Part shown: in pieces, positions 1-7,776 of the stretch | Position numbering within the stretch: the first letter of the stretch is position 1 | How the letters are laid out: the number at the start of each line of letters is the position of its first letter | Made by a program: the position numbers and the translations under genes | Assembly: GCA_913058575.1 (NCBI GenBank) | Contig: CAJXRF010000013.1 | Location: 1 to 64,000 of the forward strand | Origin: an uncultured Bermanella sp. | GTDB taxonomy: Bacteria; Pseudomonadota; Gammaproteobacteria; Pseudomonadales; Oceanobacteraceae | Reading direction: 5' to 3' | DNA: 64,000 nucleotides | Notes under the pieces: generated by a model | What the model was told of the DNA's origin: nothing | The model's database searches: none | What the model saw: the letters and a program-made list of their open reading frames with translations, nothing else

Positions 1-1
1 A

Positions 2-73
2 AACAACGTAAAAATACAGGAATCAATGGTGGAAAAGCTTAATGCAGTGCCATTCTGGCTAGACCCTAATTGA
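2..73 (+). CDS. 3' end of an unidentified gene (partial)
   Basis: Frame 2 is open from the window edge to a TGA at 71-73 and encodes 23 residues ending in PFWLDPN. The composition looks like an ordinary protein tail, but nothing is recognisable and the body of the gene lies outside the window. The following 300 bases carry no other gene, which fits a gene end here. It could equally be a chance open frame. Confidence 0.3.
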   Translation, partial: NNVKIQESMVEKLNAVPFWLDPN

Positions 74-88
74 TGAAACTAAAATACT

Positions 89-146
89 GATTACCGATAC
101 AACTCTGACTGATAAAATTAGATAAGTGATTATCGATACAACTCTG
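89..146. repeat. Short imperfect direct repeat (two 19-bp units)
   Basis: gattaccgatacaactctg at 89-107 recurs as gattatcgatacaactctg at 128-146, one mismatch, 39 bp apart. It lies just after the probable gene end at 73. Function unknown; it could be a duplicated binding site or slippage product. Confidence 0.6.
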
Positions 147-209
147 GCAGTCTTTCCCCATATACCTATATAACAACCTACGGTGCTAGCCTGAAAAACG
201 CCGCTTCTA

Positions 210-295
210 GCCATCCATGGCACCACGTCATTGCTTGCATGGACGCAAGTCCCTAGGATTTGCAGGAGCAAAAATCCTGACCGTACATCCTGTAC
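210..295. repeat. Chain of four small hairpins, REP-like intergenic element
   Basis: Four consecutive inverted repeats are visible: gccat-cc-atggc (210-221), cttgc-atggac-gcaag (234-249), an aggattt/aaatcct stem with gc closing pairs (255-278), and gtaca-tcc-tgtac (283-295). They run straight into the terminator at 301-330. Serial short palindromes between genes are typical of REP/BIME-type elements, but no second copy occurs in this window, so the repeat nature is inference. Confidence 0.45.
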
Positions 296-330
296 ATAAA
301 AAAGGCGGTACCCGTTGCGGTACCGCCTTT
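295..330 (-). terminator. Intrinsic terminator of the SprA-related gene
   Basis: A perfect 12-bp stem, aaaggcggtacc (301-312) and ggtaccgccttt (319-330), with a 6-nt loop. Read on the minus strand the stem is followed by a run of Ts, so it terminates the gene ending at 375. The plus-strand side has only a weak T-tract. Confidence 0.85.
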
Positions 331-374
331 GTATTCTGCACGTTGCATGGCTTTAGTGTGACCCTACAAAAACC

Positions 375-1343
375 TTAAGTAACAATGTCTAGCAAGTTTT
401 CGCCGGCCTTCACTTTATCGTCAAGTTGACTAATTTCCTGCAGTTGTGCCTGAACCCGAGTTAATTTCTCGTTCAGTTCTAATAACTCAGCAGCCACGCT
501 TTCCGCTACCGATTGACTCTGCTGCTCTTCAATTTGCGCCTTTTCTTGCGCTTCTAGGCGCTCTTCTTCACTCATCTTTTTTGCTTGCTGTTGCTCTCTA
601 CTTTCTTCACTTTCTTGTGCTTCTTGCGCTACCTCTTCTCTGGCTAATACTTCTAAATCGGCCCTTGCTTCTACCGCCATTTGATTCGCTAAAGCCGCGA
701 CTCTACGATCTTGACTGGATGGGTCAGCCGGTGCCAACGCAGCGTTGCGTATGACTTGGGACTTATCAAGAGTTGCCTGAGGATCATTGGCAACCTTAGA
801 AGCATCAATAGACACTTCACCAGACACCGCGTAATTTTTACCGTCAGGCCCGCGCTCTGTGGTTATACTCATGGCGCCAGCAAACTCACCCCCGACACTT
901 GCATGGGCTTGTTCGTGGGCACGCACTTCTCTATCACGCTCCGCAAGTTTTTGGATCTGCTGTAACTCAGCTTCAAGTTGGCGTTGCTCGGCTGCATCTT
1001 GTTGCCGGCGGGCCTGTAATGCTTGATCCGCTTGGGATTCTTCTACTGCTCTTTGCTCTTGCCTCTCTTGCTGCTGTTGTTCTGCTTGTTGTGCCCCCTC
1101 GCCTTGGCTTTGATCTTGCCTGCTTTGGCTTCGTTGCAGGTCAGTGGCTCGACGCTCTTCAATCCCTTGGGTTACGTCTTCTTGTTTAGAGTTGGGCGCT
1201 TCTTGGATTTCCGTAACCGGTGTAAAACTGGTGGTACTGGTGCTTTCAGCATCGCTGGGCACAGCCACATTCACCCGAGCTTCGCTACCTTGAGCTGGGT
1301 TATGTTGTGACGCTGATACGGCGCTGCCAAATTGAATATTCAC
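375..1343 (-). CDS. SprA-related putative metalloprotease-like protein
   Basis: 322 aa, strongly Gln/Glu-rich. The first about 125 residues are low complexity and probably coiled coil or disordered. Then comes a conserved core containing EVRAHEQAHASVGG, a HExxH-like zinc-metalloprotease signature, followed by the D-G-K-Y-A-V-G-E-V block and the repeated ANQMAVEARADL segment characteristic of the SprA-related family (Pfam PF12118). The C-terminal 90 residues are again charged coiled coil. There is no signal peptide. Substrate and activity are unknown for the family as far as I know. A strong terminator follows. It is transcribed with, and 30 bp downstream of, the small rod-like gene at 1374-1622. 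Confidence 0.75.
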   Translation of the reverse strand: MNIQFGSAVSASQHNPAQGSEARVNVAVPSDAESTSTTSFTPVTEIQEAPNSKQEDVTQGIEERRATDLQRSQSRQDQSQGEGAQQAEQQQQERQEQRAVEESQADQALQARRQQDAAEQRQLEAELQQIQKLAERDREVRAHEQAHASVGGEFAGAMSITTERGPDGKNYAVSGEVSIDASKVANDPQATLDKSQVIRNAALAPADPSSQDRRVAALANQMAVEARADLEVLAREEVAQEAQESEESREQQQAKKMSEEERLEAQEKAQIEEQQSQSVAESVAAELLELNEKLTRVQAQLQEISQLDDKVKAGENLLDIVT

Positions 1344-1373
1344 AATTACCTCTTTTTTAGTGCCACTTTCGTT

Positions 1374-1622
1374 CTATACCTGAATGTCTACCAAACTGCC
1401 TAATGTTTGATTAGCGGTGTCCACCACTTTCGCGGACGCCTCCACTTGTCGCTGCCCTTCTTTTTCTTCGGTAAGTGACTTGGCCAAATCTTGTGTGGCT
1501 TGCACCGGTCTTTGAGTATTAGCCGATGCCACTTCTTGAGCCGCCTGAGTCACCTGCTGCTCGCCTTTTTGAATGCCTGCCAGTCCGGCACTAAATGCAC
1601 TACCGAGTCCACCCACTTGCAT
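1374..1622 (-). CDS. Small protein resembling flagellar rod/hook termini
   Basis: 82 aa. The N-terminus (FSAGLAGIQKGEQQVTQAA then EVAS) resembles the start of flagellar axial proteins such as FlgC/FlgG, and the C-terminus (AKVVDTANQTLGSLVDIQV) resembles their terminal coiled-coil helix (typically K-V-x-x-TADEMLG-L). The middle that would form the rod/hook domain is missing. Similar short proteins are, as I recall, common in pseudomonads as conserved hypotheticals. Together with the next gene it forms a two-gene minus-strand unit. The role could be structural or an axial-protein mimic; homology is inferred from end motifs only. Confidence 0.6.
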   Translation of the reverse strand: MQVGGLGSAFSAGLAGIQKGEQQVTQAAQEVASANTQRPVQATQDLAKSLTEEKEGQRQVEASAKVVDTANQTLGSLVDIQV

Positions 1623-1840
1623 AAGCTACTCCCTACTAAACATTTGCCTGATTATTATTTAAACAGATAGACCCAGAAGCCTCAAACCAATTGGCGATAA
1701 CTTTAATACGCTTTTTGACTATTAAAGTAACTGAACATAACTTGAGGGAAAAAACACAGCACCTGCAGAAAACACGGAATTTGTTAGAACTAAAGGTTCT
1801 ATGAAAGATGCTTTTATAAGGCTTGAAATATTAACTAAAT

Positions 1841-2836
1841 CTAACGGTTTTTAAACTTTTTATAATAAGTACTCACATCTTGATACCCTAATTGCGTAGA
1901 GATTTCGCTTACGCTAAGCCCCTTTCTTTTTAACGCGTTATTGCAATAGGTGCGAGCCGCCTCTAGTAACTCAGAAAAAGAGGTATTTTCCAATTGCAAC
2001 TTACGGTACAAGGTGGCACGGCTCATGTGCAAAACATCACACACTTTTTCTTGCTGACAATACGTTACTAAATCCTCTTCTAAAAGCTTTTCCACATTTA
2101 GGGCAATACTGTCTTTAACCTGCAGTTTATCCAGCACCTGTTGAGCACGTTCACTCATTATTTTTTTTAGGTAATGATTTGAACTGATTAATGGGTAATT
2201 TAAAACACTTTTATTAAGATAAAAACAATTGCCTACTGCGTCATACTGAATTTTGTTGCCAAATAAATTCTCGTAAAGTTCGGAATGAGCCGGTTTAGAA
2301 AAGGCAAAGTCTACGCGAATAATTTCAAGCTTTTTATTGGTTAAAGATTCCGACCAAGCGATGAACGCCGTTAAACTTCGCTCGATGGCTTCAAACGGGT
2401 AGCCCTTGGTCTGGGTAAATTGAAAGGAGATTTCAATATGATCAGTACACTCTTTTATTGCCCAAGATTCAGATGGGTTTAAAAGTGAAATATGCTGTGT
2501 AAATGTAGCAAATGCTTCAGAGAAATCTGCACATTGAGATATCCAATTAGCCAATACCCCTTTTGCATTTACATTTACTTTTTGGCCAATCAACAGTCCA
2601 ATATTCGATATTTTGGAGTTTAATTGTGCTTGCTGCCACAACGCAATAAGAAGCTGCTCATCTAAACGCTGCTCTTCTAACCCTTGGCTGACACTAGATT
2701 GATGAGCACCTAATAAATCAAAAACCTGACTATGGTGCTTTTGCAGCCATAACGTATCAATTGCCTTTAATTGAATTAATTCATTGGCTAAGTCCATCAC
2801 GGCAATGGCAGAAACCGTTGCCTTATGCGTCGTCAT
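1841..2836 (-). CDS. AraC-family transcriptional regulator
   Basis: 331 aa from the ATG at 2836. The reading frame stays open upstream to a TTG at 2914, with another ATG at 2893, but 2836 gives the usual family N-terminus (ATVSAIAV...) and has gagaga about 9 nt upstream. Residues 1-220 match the arabinose-binding-like N-terminal domain of the OruR/ArgR-type AraC group. The C-terminal HTH has DVLHMSRATLYRKL as the first helix-turn-helix and LSVSEISTQLGYQDVSTYYKKF as the second. The protein ends right after that (KFKNR), so the usual last 10-15 residues of the domain are missing. It is divergent from the PNPOx-like gene at 2966, which it may control. Confidence 0.85.
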   Translation of the reverse strand: MTTHKATVSAIAVMDLANELIQLKAIDTLWLQKHHSQVFDLLGAHQSSVSQGLEEQRLDEQLLIALWQQAQLNSKISNIGLLIGQKVNVNAKGVLANWISQCADFSEAFATFTQHISLLNPSESWAIKECTDHIEISFQFTQTKGYPFEAIERSLTAFIAWSESLTNKKLEIIRVDFAFSKPAHSELYENLFGNKIQYDAVGNCFYLNKSVLNYPLISSNHYLKKIMSERAQQVLDKLQVKDSIALNVEKLLEEDLVTYCQQEKVCDVLHMSRATLYRKLQLENTSFSELLEAARTYCNNALKRKGLSVSEISTQLGYQDVSTYYKKFKNR

Positions 2837-2965
2837 GTTCTTTTTTGTCTCTCTAATCTCATCTATCCACTCACCCAATTCAACTTGAATCATAATGCCA
2901 TAAATTCGATCCAAAACACCATAGCCTCAACACCAAGTGAGCTTTAGCATGAAACCATTATAAAT

Positions 2966-4039
2966 ATGAGCAATATCATCATGGATTTTAAAAACATTAT
3001 TACCAATGAACAAGCGCTTCGAAAAATCATTCCTTCTTACCCTGTTATTATGGATAAGCGAATTAAACCCCAGTTAGACGATTACAGTTTAGAATTTATT
3101 CACTTAGCCTCCGTGGCAGTACTAGGCTTTAGCGATCATCAGCTGGGCATGCATTATCTAGATTTAAAAAACAATCACTTTCAAATAGCATCCAATAACC
3201 GCCTTACCATGGCTATACCCAACATAGAGTTATCCATCCTCCCCTTTAAATCCTATTGCAGCTTATATTTTTTAATTCCAGGGGTGGGCCATGGTTTAAG
3301 GGTAAATGGCCATACGGTTAAAACAAACGATAAAGACGCAAGCGGTGCGCAACAATTAAGCATTTATATTGATGAAGTTTATGTGCATTGCTCACGAGCC
3401 ATTGTACGTTCAAGCCTATGGAACTCTACCCAACCTAAAATGAATAAAAAGCACTTACAAACAATGAATGCTTTTGAAGGAACCGATAGATCACTAAATT
3501 CAAACATACAAACTTTTATAGAATCATCGCCCTTTATATTTCTTAAAACGCAAGATGATAAAGGACATTGTGAGATATCCCCACGAGGTGACCCTGAACA
3601 AATTGTTAATATAATCGATAACAATACATTAGTAATAGCTGAAAGAGCCGGTAATAAGGTGGCGAAAAGCATGCGCAATATATTACTAAACCCTAGTATT
3701 TGCCTCTCATTTGTAATACCCCAAGTGAACAATACTCTCACTATTACTGGAAAAGCCAAACTTACCAGTGATATAAAACTGCTAGAGCCACTTACCATTA
3801 ATAAGAAAACCCCCAAGGTGGGAATCATAATATCTATTCAAAGCATTAAGTTTATGAACCAGCAAGATGGCTTAACCAACAGTGGCATATGGAACAACGA
3901 GAATTATATTAATGAAAAAAGCTTAACAAAATTTTCGAAGGTATTGTCTCACCACATGAATGGAACAGGACTATTAGGAAAAGCCACTACGCCTGTAATT
4001 AATGCCATTGTGCGCCATGATTTAAAAAATCTTTATTAG
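2966..4039 (+). CDS. Pyridoxamine 5'-phosphate oxidase-like flavin-binding protein, two domains
   Basis: 357 aa with no signal peptide. Two split-barrel-like halves are visible. Residues about 20-150 contain a degenerate PNPOx-type segment with FLIPGVGHGLRVNG. Residues about 185-290 contain the clearer copy: FIESSPFIFLKTQD, SPRGDPEQIV, LVIAERAGNKVAKSMRNILLNP and LTITGKAKLTSD, which match the FMN-binding PNPOx-like family. Such proteins bind FMN or F420 and are often of unknown substrate. It starts 129 bp from the divergent AraC regulator, a common regulator/target layout. Codon use is more A/T-rich than the neighbouring bio genes, as in the adjacent regulator, suggesting the pair may have been acquired together. 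Confidence 0.7.
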   Translation: MSNIIMDFKNIITNEQALRKIIPSYPVIMDKRIKPQLDDYSLEFIHLASVAVLGFSDHQLGMHYLDLKNNHFQIASNNRLTMAIPNIELSILPFKSYCSLYFLIPGVGHGLRVNGHTVKTNDKDASGAQQLSIYIDEVYVHCSRAIVRSSLWNSTQPKMNKKHLQTMNAFEGTDRSLNSNIQTFIESSPFIFLKTQDDKGHCEISPRGDPEQIVNIIDNNTLVIAERAGNKVAKSMRNILLNPSICLSFVIPQVNNTLTITGKAKLTSDIKLLEPLTINKKTPKVGIIISIQSIKFMNQQDGLTNSGIWNNENYINEKSLTKFSKVLSHHMNGTGLLGKATTPVINAIVRHDLKNLY

Positions 4040-4087
4040 ACCTGTAAATAGTGTCATTAAGTCTTTAGTGGCTGATCAACCGTTCAT

Positions 4088-4111
4088 AAAAAAAGCGCCA
4101 CGGGCGCTTTT
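4088..4111. terminator. Bidirectional terminator between the PNPOx-like gene and bioD
   Basis: Stem aaaagcgcc (4091-4099) / ggcgctttt (4103-4111) with a 3-nt loop. It is flanked by A and T tracts on both sides, the longer T-run being on the minus strand after bioD. It serves two convergent genes. Confidence 0.8.
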
Positions 4112-4143
4112 AAAGTTTACTTAATTTATCAATAGCATTTTGG

Positions 4144-4824
4144 CTATTCCGGTAAGCTTAAGTGCTCGGCTACTGCTTCAACCGTTAACTCTTCCATGTA
4201 AGGCACCTCTCCTAAACAAGGGGCACGAATAAGGGCTTTTAAAGAGTCTATATTTTCCTCATAAGCCTCCATGTTAGGGTCAATGCCATTAGCAATCCAA
4301 CCTGCTACTATTAAACCGTCGCGCACAATGGCCTCACAGGTTAAAAGCGCATGATTAATGCAACCTAATTTCATGCCCACCACTAAAATAACCGGCGTTT
4401 TTAATTCAGTGACCACATCCGCTAGCGTCTCTCTTGGGTTTAACGGCAAGCGCCAGCCCCCAGCGCCCTCAATGCAAATAAAATCGGCGCGGTTAATCAT
4501 TAACACGCCCCTTAAATAGCCTGAAATTCGGGCAGCACTTAAAGGCTTGTTGATTCTAGTGGCCGCCAAATGGGGGGCGATGGCTTCTTTAAGGCTGACC
4601 GGGTTAACTTGTTCATACGGCAGCTTCTCTGTGCTGTGCTTCATTAATAAAAGCGCATCACTATTTCTTAAACCTTGCTCGGTTTCTTCACAGCCAGCAG
4701 CCAGTGGTTTAAGGCCTAAACTTTTTTTAGATTGCTTTCCAGCTAGGTGCAATAAAGCAGCAGCGCACTGGGTTTTACCCACATCAGTGTCTGTACCAGT
4801 AATAAAGAAACGTTGACGGCTCAT
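4144..4824 (-). CDS. bioD: Dethiobiotin synthetase
   Basis: 226 aa, the normal length. It catalyses ATP- and CO2-dependent ring closure of 7,8-diaminopelargonate to dethiobiotin, the penultimate step of biotin synthesis. The P-loop is GTDTDVGKT (residues 10-18), followed by GLKPLAAGCEE with the substrate-loop lysine, and the second signature IEGAGGWRLPL near residue 120. Last gene of the minus-strand bioB-F-H-C-D operon, 41 bp behind bioC and followed by a strong terminator. The aminotransferase gene bioA is not in the window, so it must lie elsewhere. Confidence 0.95.
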   Translation of the reverse strand: MSRQRFFITGTDTDVGKTQCAAALLHLAGKQSKKSLGLKPLAAGCEETEQGLRNSDALLLMKHSTEKLPYEQVNPVSLKEAIAPHLAATRINKPLSAARISGYLRGVLMINRADFICIEGAGGWRLPLNPRETLADVVTELKTPVILVVGMKLGCINHALLTCEAIVRDGLIVAGWIANGIDPNMEAYEENIDSLKALIRAPCLGEVPYMEELTVEAVAEHLSLPE

Positions 4825-4865
4825 AAGTGACTCTTAAAATTAGTAAAATTAAAGCTTATAAAAAA

Positions 4866-5645
4866 TTATTTCTCTAACACACAACTGAATACTTGATAGC
4901 TGGCCGGTAAGCCTTGTTCATCTCGAAAGGTTTCTATGGCTTGTTTGAAGCGCTTAATGGTAGCTGGGCTGGTTAAGCCTTTTGCTCGCCCTTGAGTAAT
5001 ATTATGGGCACCAATGCGCTTTAACGAATCGGTTAGACTTCTCACACTTGAGTGATAATCTTTATGAATGGTTTGATCGATATTAATGGTTTTAAAATCG
5101 CTATTTTTAACCATTCCCTCTAATTCTTGCCAACTAGCGAATTCGTTAACATGTTGGTTTTTATCTACCTGTTGCCAGGCTTCTTTCATTTCGCACAGTG
5201 TTCCATTGGCCAAATTACTTAATACTAGGTGACCACCAGGCTTTAAACAGCGATAAGCATTCTTTAACACCAAGGAGAAATCATCACACCATTGCACCGC
5301 TAAGCTTGAGAAAATTAAATCAAATTGATTGTCTTTAAACGGCAGGTTTTCAGCATCGCTGATTTGGTAATCGTAATCTGGGTAATGTTGTTTGGCATGC
5401 TTCAACATACCTGGGGCTAAATCACCACCGATTAAATGGGCGCTAGGGTACAACTTATTTAATTGCGGAAGGCAATAACCTGTGCCACAGCCTAAATCAA
5501 GGATATTGGTTTTATTCTGTTGTGGGCAAAGGCGCAATAAATCATGGGCAAGCTTATGCTGAATACGCGCGTATTGGTCATATTCATCGGCTGCAGCACT
5601 GAAACTTTTCGCCACCTGATCTTTTATAAGGTGTTGATCCAGCAT
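4866..5645 (-). CDS. bioC: Malonyl-ACP O-methyltransferase
   Basis: 259 aa class I SAM methyltransferase. Motif I ILDLGCGTGY lies at residues 48-57, the acidic strand-2 end at LIGGDLAPGML, and motif DAENLPF follows. It methylates the free carboxyl of malonyl-ACP to start pimelate synthesis by disguising it as a fatty-acid primer; BioH later removes the methyl. The start ATG at 5643-5645 overlaps the stop of a tiny in-leader frame (TAATG), itself part of a duplicated bioH tail, so translation is probably coupled. Position between bioH and bioD fits the standard operon. Confidence 0.95.
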   Translation of the reverse strand: MLDQHLIKDQVAKSFSAAADEYDQYARIQHKLAHDLLRLCPQQNKTNILDLGCGTGYCLPQLNKLYPSAHLIGGDLAPGMLKHAKQHYPDYDYQISDAENLPFKDNQFDLIFSSLAVQWCDDFSLVLKNAYRCLKPGGHLVLSNLANGTLCEMKEAWQQVDKNQHVNEFASWQELEGMVKNSDFKTINIDQTIHKDYHSSVRSLTDSLKRIGAHNITQGRAKGLTSPATIKRFKQAIETFRDEQGLPASYQVFSCVLEK

Positions 5646-5695
5646 TAATCGTTCACCTGCATACTATCTAGATTATCATTGGCCACGTTTTGAAT
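5645..5695 (-). repeat. Degenerate duplicate of the bioH 3' end forming the bioC leader
   Basis: Read on the minus strand, this segment encodes VANDNLDSMQVND then TAA. The true end of bioH reads VANGILTFMQVNG then TAA. The DNA is alike too: the 12-base block ttcacctgcat plus flanking ttaa and ggccac/agccac is shared, with the two TAA stops 77 bp apart. The copy ends in TAATG, giving bioC its start. It looks like a decayed tandem duplication. Confidence 0.65.
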
Positions 5696-5721
5696 TCTGA
5701 AGGTGTTAGCTAGACTGCCCA

Positions 5722-6507
5722 TTAACCATTCACCTGCATGAACGTTAAAATACCATTAGCCACAGACTGAGGTAACGTCACTAAGCTGGCATGAGAGCCA
5801 TTGGGTACAAAACTGGTTAAATGTTTTTCATTTAGCGCATTATATTCTTGGCTTACTTTATGGGGCACAATGGCATCATCGGTGGCTAACATGTGAAGGC
5901 AAGGCTGGGGTAATTTAGACAGTAATACTCGATTATCTATTTGTGCCAGTAATTCTAAAGATTGCTTTAATACATCAGAACTGGGTGCTGGCACCTGGGT
6001 ATTTTGCTGTAACCATTTTAATGATATCAGCATGTCTTTTTGTTCACCCACCACGGTTAAGGCGGCAAAACGCCTTAGGGTTAAACGCACGTCGTCAATG
6101 CTTTCCATAAAGCCATTAAATAAAGGCTTAGGCACGCCCTGCTTCCATTTATTATCGGCGACAAATTTTGCGTTACTGCAAAGGGTCATAACATTTTTAA
6201 CACGCTGTGGGGCACGAGCTGCCGCTTGAACCGCTAACATGCCACCCAATGACCAACCTAACCAAGTGCAATTGTCAGGAGCCACTTCAAATAAGGCTTC
6301 CATAAGTTGATCAATGTCATAAGCTTGTTGAGCATCTGTACACACACTATGACCAAAGCCAGGTAAATCCACCGCTAAAAAATGAAAACGGTCTTTAAAC
6401 AAATCCGCCAGCGGCTTAAAGACTTGTGCGTTACTGGCCCAACCATGTATGCAAAAAATAGTTGGTAAGCTTTCATCACCCCAGCTGTAGGTTTTTAATG
6501 TTGTCAT
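5722..6507 (-). CDS. bioH: Pimeloyl-ACP methyl ester carboxylesterase
   Basis: 261 aa alpha/beta hydrolase. It demethylates pimeloyl-ACP methyl ester, closing the BioC/BioH route. The oxyanion-hole segment HGWASN is at residues 21-26, the nucleophile elbow GWSLGG has Ser86, and Asp210 or Asp211 in ATDDAIVP and His239 in NGSHASL complete the triad. The start codon lies 1 nt after the bioF stop, so the two are translationally coupled. Downstream is a 76-nt gap that contains a degraded copy of this gene's own last codons. Confidence 0.95.
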   Translation of the reverse strand: MTTLKTYSWGDESLPTIFCIHGWASNAQVFKPLADLFKDRFHFLAVDLPGFGHSVCTDAQQAYDIDQLMEALFEVAPDNCTWLGWSLGGMLAVQAAARAPQRVKNVMTLCSNAKFVADNKWKQGVPKPLFNGFMESIDDVRLTLRRFAALTVVGEQKDMLISLKWLQQNTQVPAPSSDVLKQSLELLAQIDNRVLLSKLPQPCLHMLATDDAIVPHKVSQEYNALNEKHLTSFVPNGSHASLVTLPQSVANGILTFMQVNG

Positions 6508-6508
6508 G

Positions 6509-7684
6509 TTAATTCTCTAAAGTAGAACTTGCTTGGGTAATATTTTTTAAAGCATCCAGCAACTGTAACACCTGTTGCTCAGTGTGAGCTGCCGATAGGG
6601 TCACACGTAAACGGGCAGTGCCTTGTGGCACAGTAGGTGGCCGAATGGCGGTGACTAAAATGCCTTGTTGCTTCAATTGCTCGGTAAGTTTAATGGCTTC
6701 ATCTGCCTCACCAATTACAATCGGTTGTATAGGCGTATTGGAGGCCATTAAATTTAAGCCCAGTGCCGTAGCACCAACACGAAACAGTGAAATAAGTTTT
6801 TGCAAATGCTCGCGGCGTTGCGGCTCGTTTTTAACAATGTCTAAGCTGGTGAGTGTGGCAGCCGCAATGGCGGCCGGCATGGCGGTGGTGTAAATATAAG
6901 GACGTGCAAAATTGGTTAGGTATTCAATGAGTTCTTTACTGCCTGCCACAAAGGCACCTGCGGTACCAAAACCTTTGCCTAACGTGCCCATTAACACCTG
7001 CACATCTTTTGGACCCAAATTATTTTCTTCACAAAGCCCGGCACCGGTTTTGCCTAACACACCAAAGCCGTGGGCATCGTCTACCATCAGCCAGGCATCG
7101 TGCTGCTTGGCTAAATGACTTAACCCTATTAGATCGGCGCAGTCGCCATCCATACTGAATACGGCATCGGTGACAATGAGTTTTCGTCTGGCTTCACTGC
7201 GCGCCAGTCTTGCTTGTAGGTTTTCTAAATCATTATGAAGGTAACGCTGAAAACGCGCGCCACTTAATAGGCCCGCATCTAACAAAGAGGCGTGATTCCA
7301 TTTATCTTCAAACACCGCATCTTGTTTGTCCAGTAGCGCCCCAACTACCCCAAGATTGGCCATGTAACCGGTGCTAAATAAAATAGCCGCTTCACGGCCA
7401 GTAAATTCGGCTAGGGCCTGCTCTAGGTTTTCATGGGTTTGGCTATGGCCATTGACCAAGTGAGCAGAACCACTGCCCACCCCCATATCATTAGCGGCCT
7501 GTTTAAAGCTTTCAATTAATTGTGGGTGATTGGCCAAACCCAGATAGTCGTTACTGCAAAACGTAAGGTATTGTTGACCATTAATTTTCATTAATGGCCC
7601 TTGTGGGCTTTGCGCTGTTAAAGTTTGGCGAAAAAGTCCAGCTTCGCGGCGCTTGTTAAGATCTTCTTGAAGATTAAATGCCAT
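6509..7684 (-). CDS. bioF: 8-amino-7-oxononanoate synthase
   Basis: 391 aa PLP enzyme of the alpha-oxoamine synthase family. It condenses pimeloyl-ACP (or -CoA) with L-alanine to give KAPA. Visible elements: [13 protein letters not shown] near residue 42, substrate-binding [11 protein letters not shown], the DDAHGFG motif at 202-208, and the PLP-lysine segment [11 protein letters not shown] with Lys237. Length is typical. Second gene of the operon, 92 bp behind bioB; that spacer folds into a long hairpin. Confidence 0.96.
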   Translation of the reverse strand: MAFNLQEDLNKRREAGLFRQTLTAQSPQGPLMKINGQQYLTFCSNDYLGLANHPQLIESFKQAANDMGVGSGSAHLVNGHSQTHENLEQALAEFTGREAAILFSTGYMANLGVVGALLDKQDAVFEDKWNHASLLDAGLLSGARFQRYLHNDLENLQARLARSEARRKLIVTDAVFSMDGDCADLIGLSHLAKQHDAWLMVDDAHGFGVLGKTGAGLCEENNLGPKDVQVLMGTLGKGFGTAGAFVAGSKELIEYLTNFARPYIYTTAMPAAIAAATLTSLDIVKNEPQRREHLQKLISLFRVGATALGLNLMASNTPIQPIVIGEADEAIKLTEQLKQQGILVTAIRPPTVPQGTARLRVTLSAAHTEQQVLQLLDALKNITQASSTLEN

Positions 7685-7707
7685 GGAATGACTACTTTGA
7701 GAAAGGC

Positions 7708-7760
7708 ATTTACGCTTTTAATAAATACATTCGTCATGAATGCGTTATTAAAGCGTAAAT
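7708..7760 (-). repeat. Long intercistronic hairpin between bioB and bioF
   Basis: Outer arms atttacgc (7708-7715) and gcgtaaat (7753-7760) extend inward through ttttaataa/ttattaaa with one bulge, and an inner cattc-gtcat-gaatg hairpin caps it. There is no T-tract on the minus strand, so it is not an intrinsic terminator. It may protect or process the mRNA between bioB and bioF, tuning relative expression. Confidence 0.6.
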
Positions 7761-7776
7761 ACCTAACGTTAAAATG

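Noticed and set aside
59-271. 70-aa minus-strand open frame with internal repeats
   Set aside because: The repeats come from the duplicated gattaYcgatacaactctg DNA and the hairpin chain; no ribosome site and no protein-like composition.
446-1310. Several plus-strand open frames opposite the SprA-related gene
   Set aside because: Low-complexity mirror frames of the Gln/Glu-rich gene; Leu-rich translations with no start sites.
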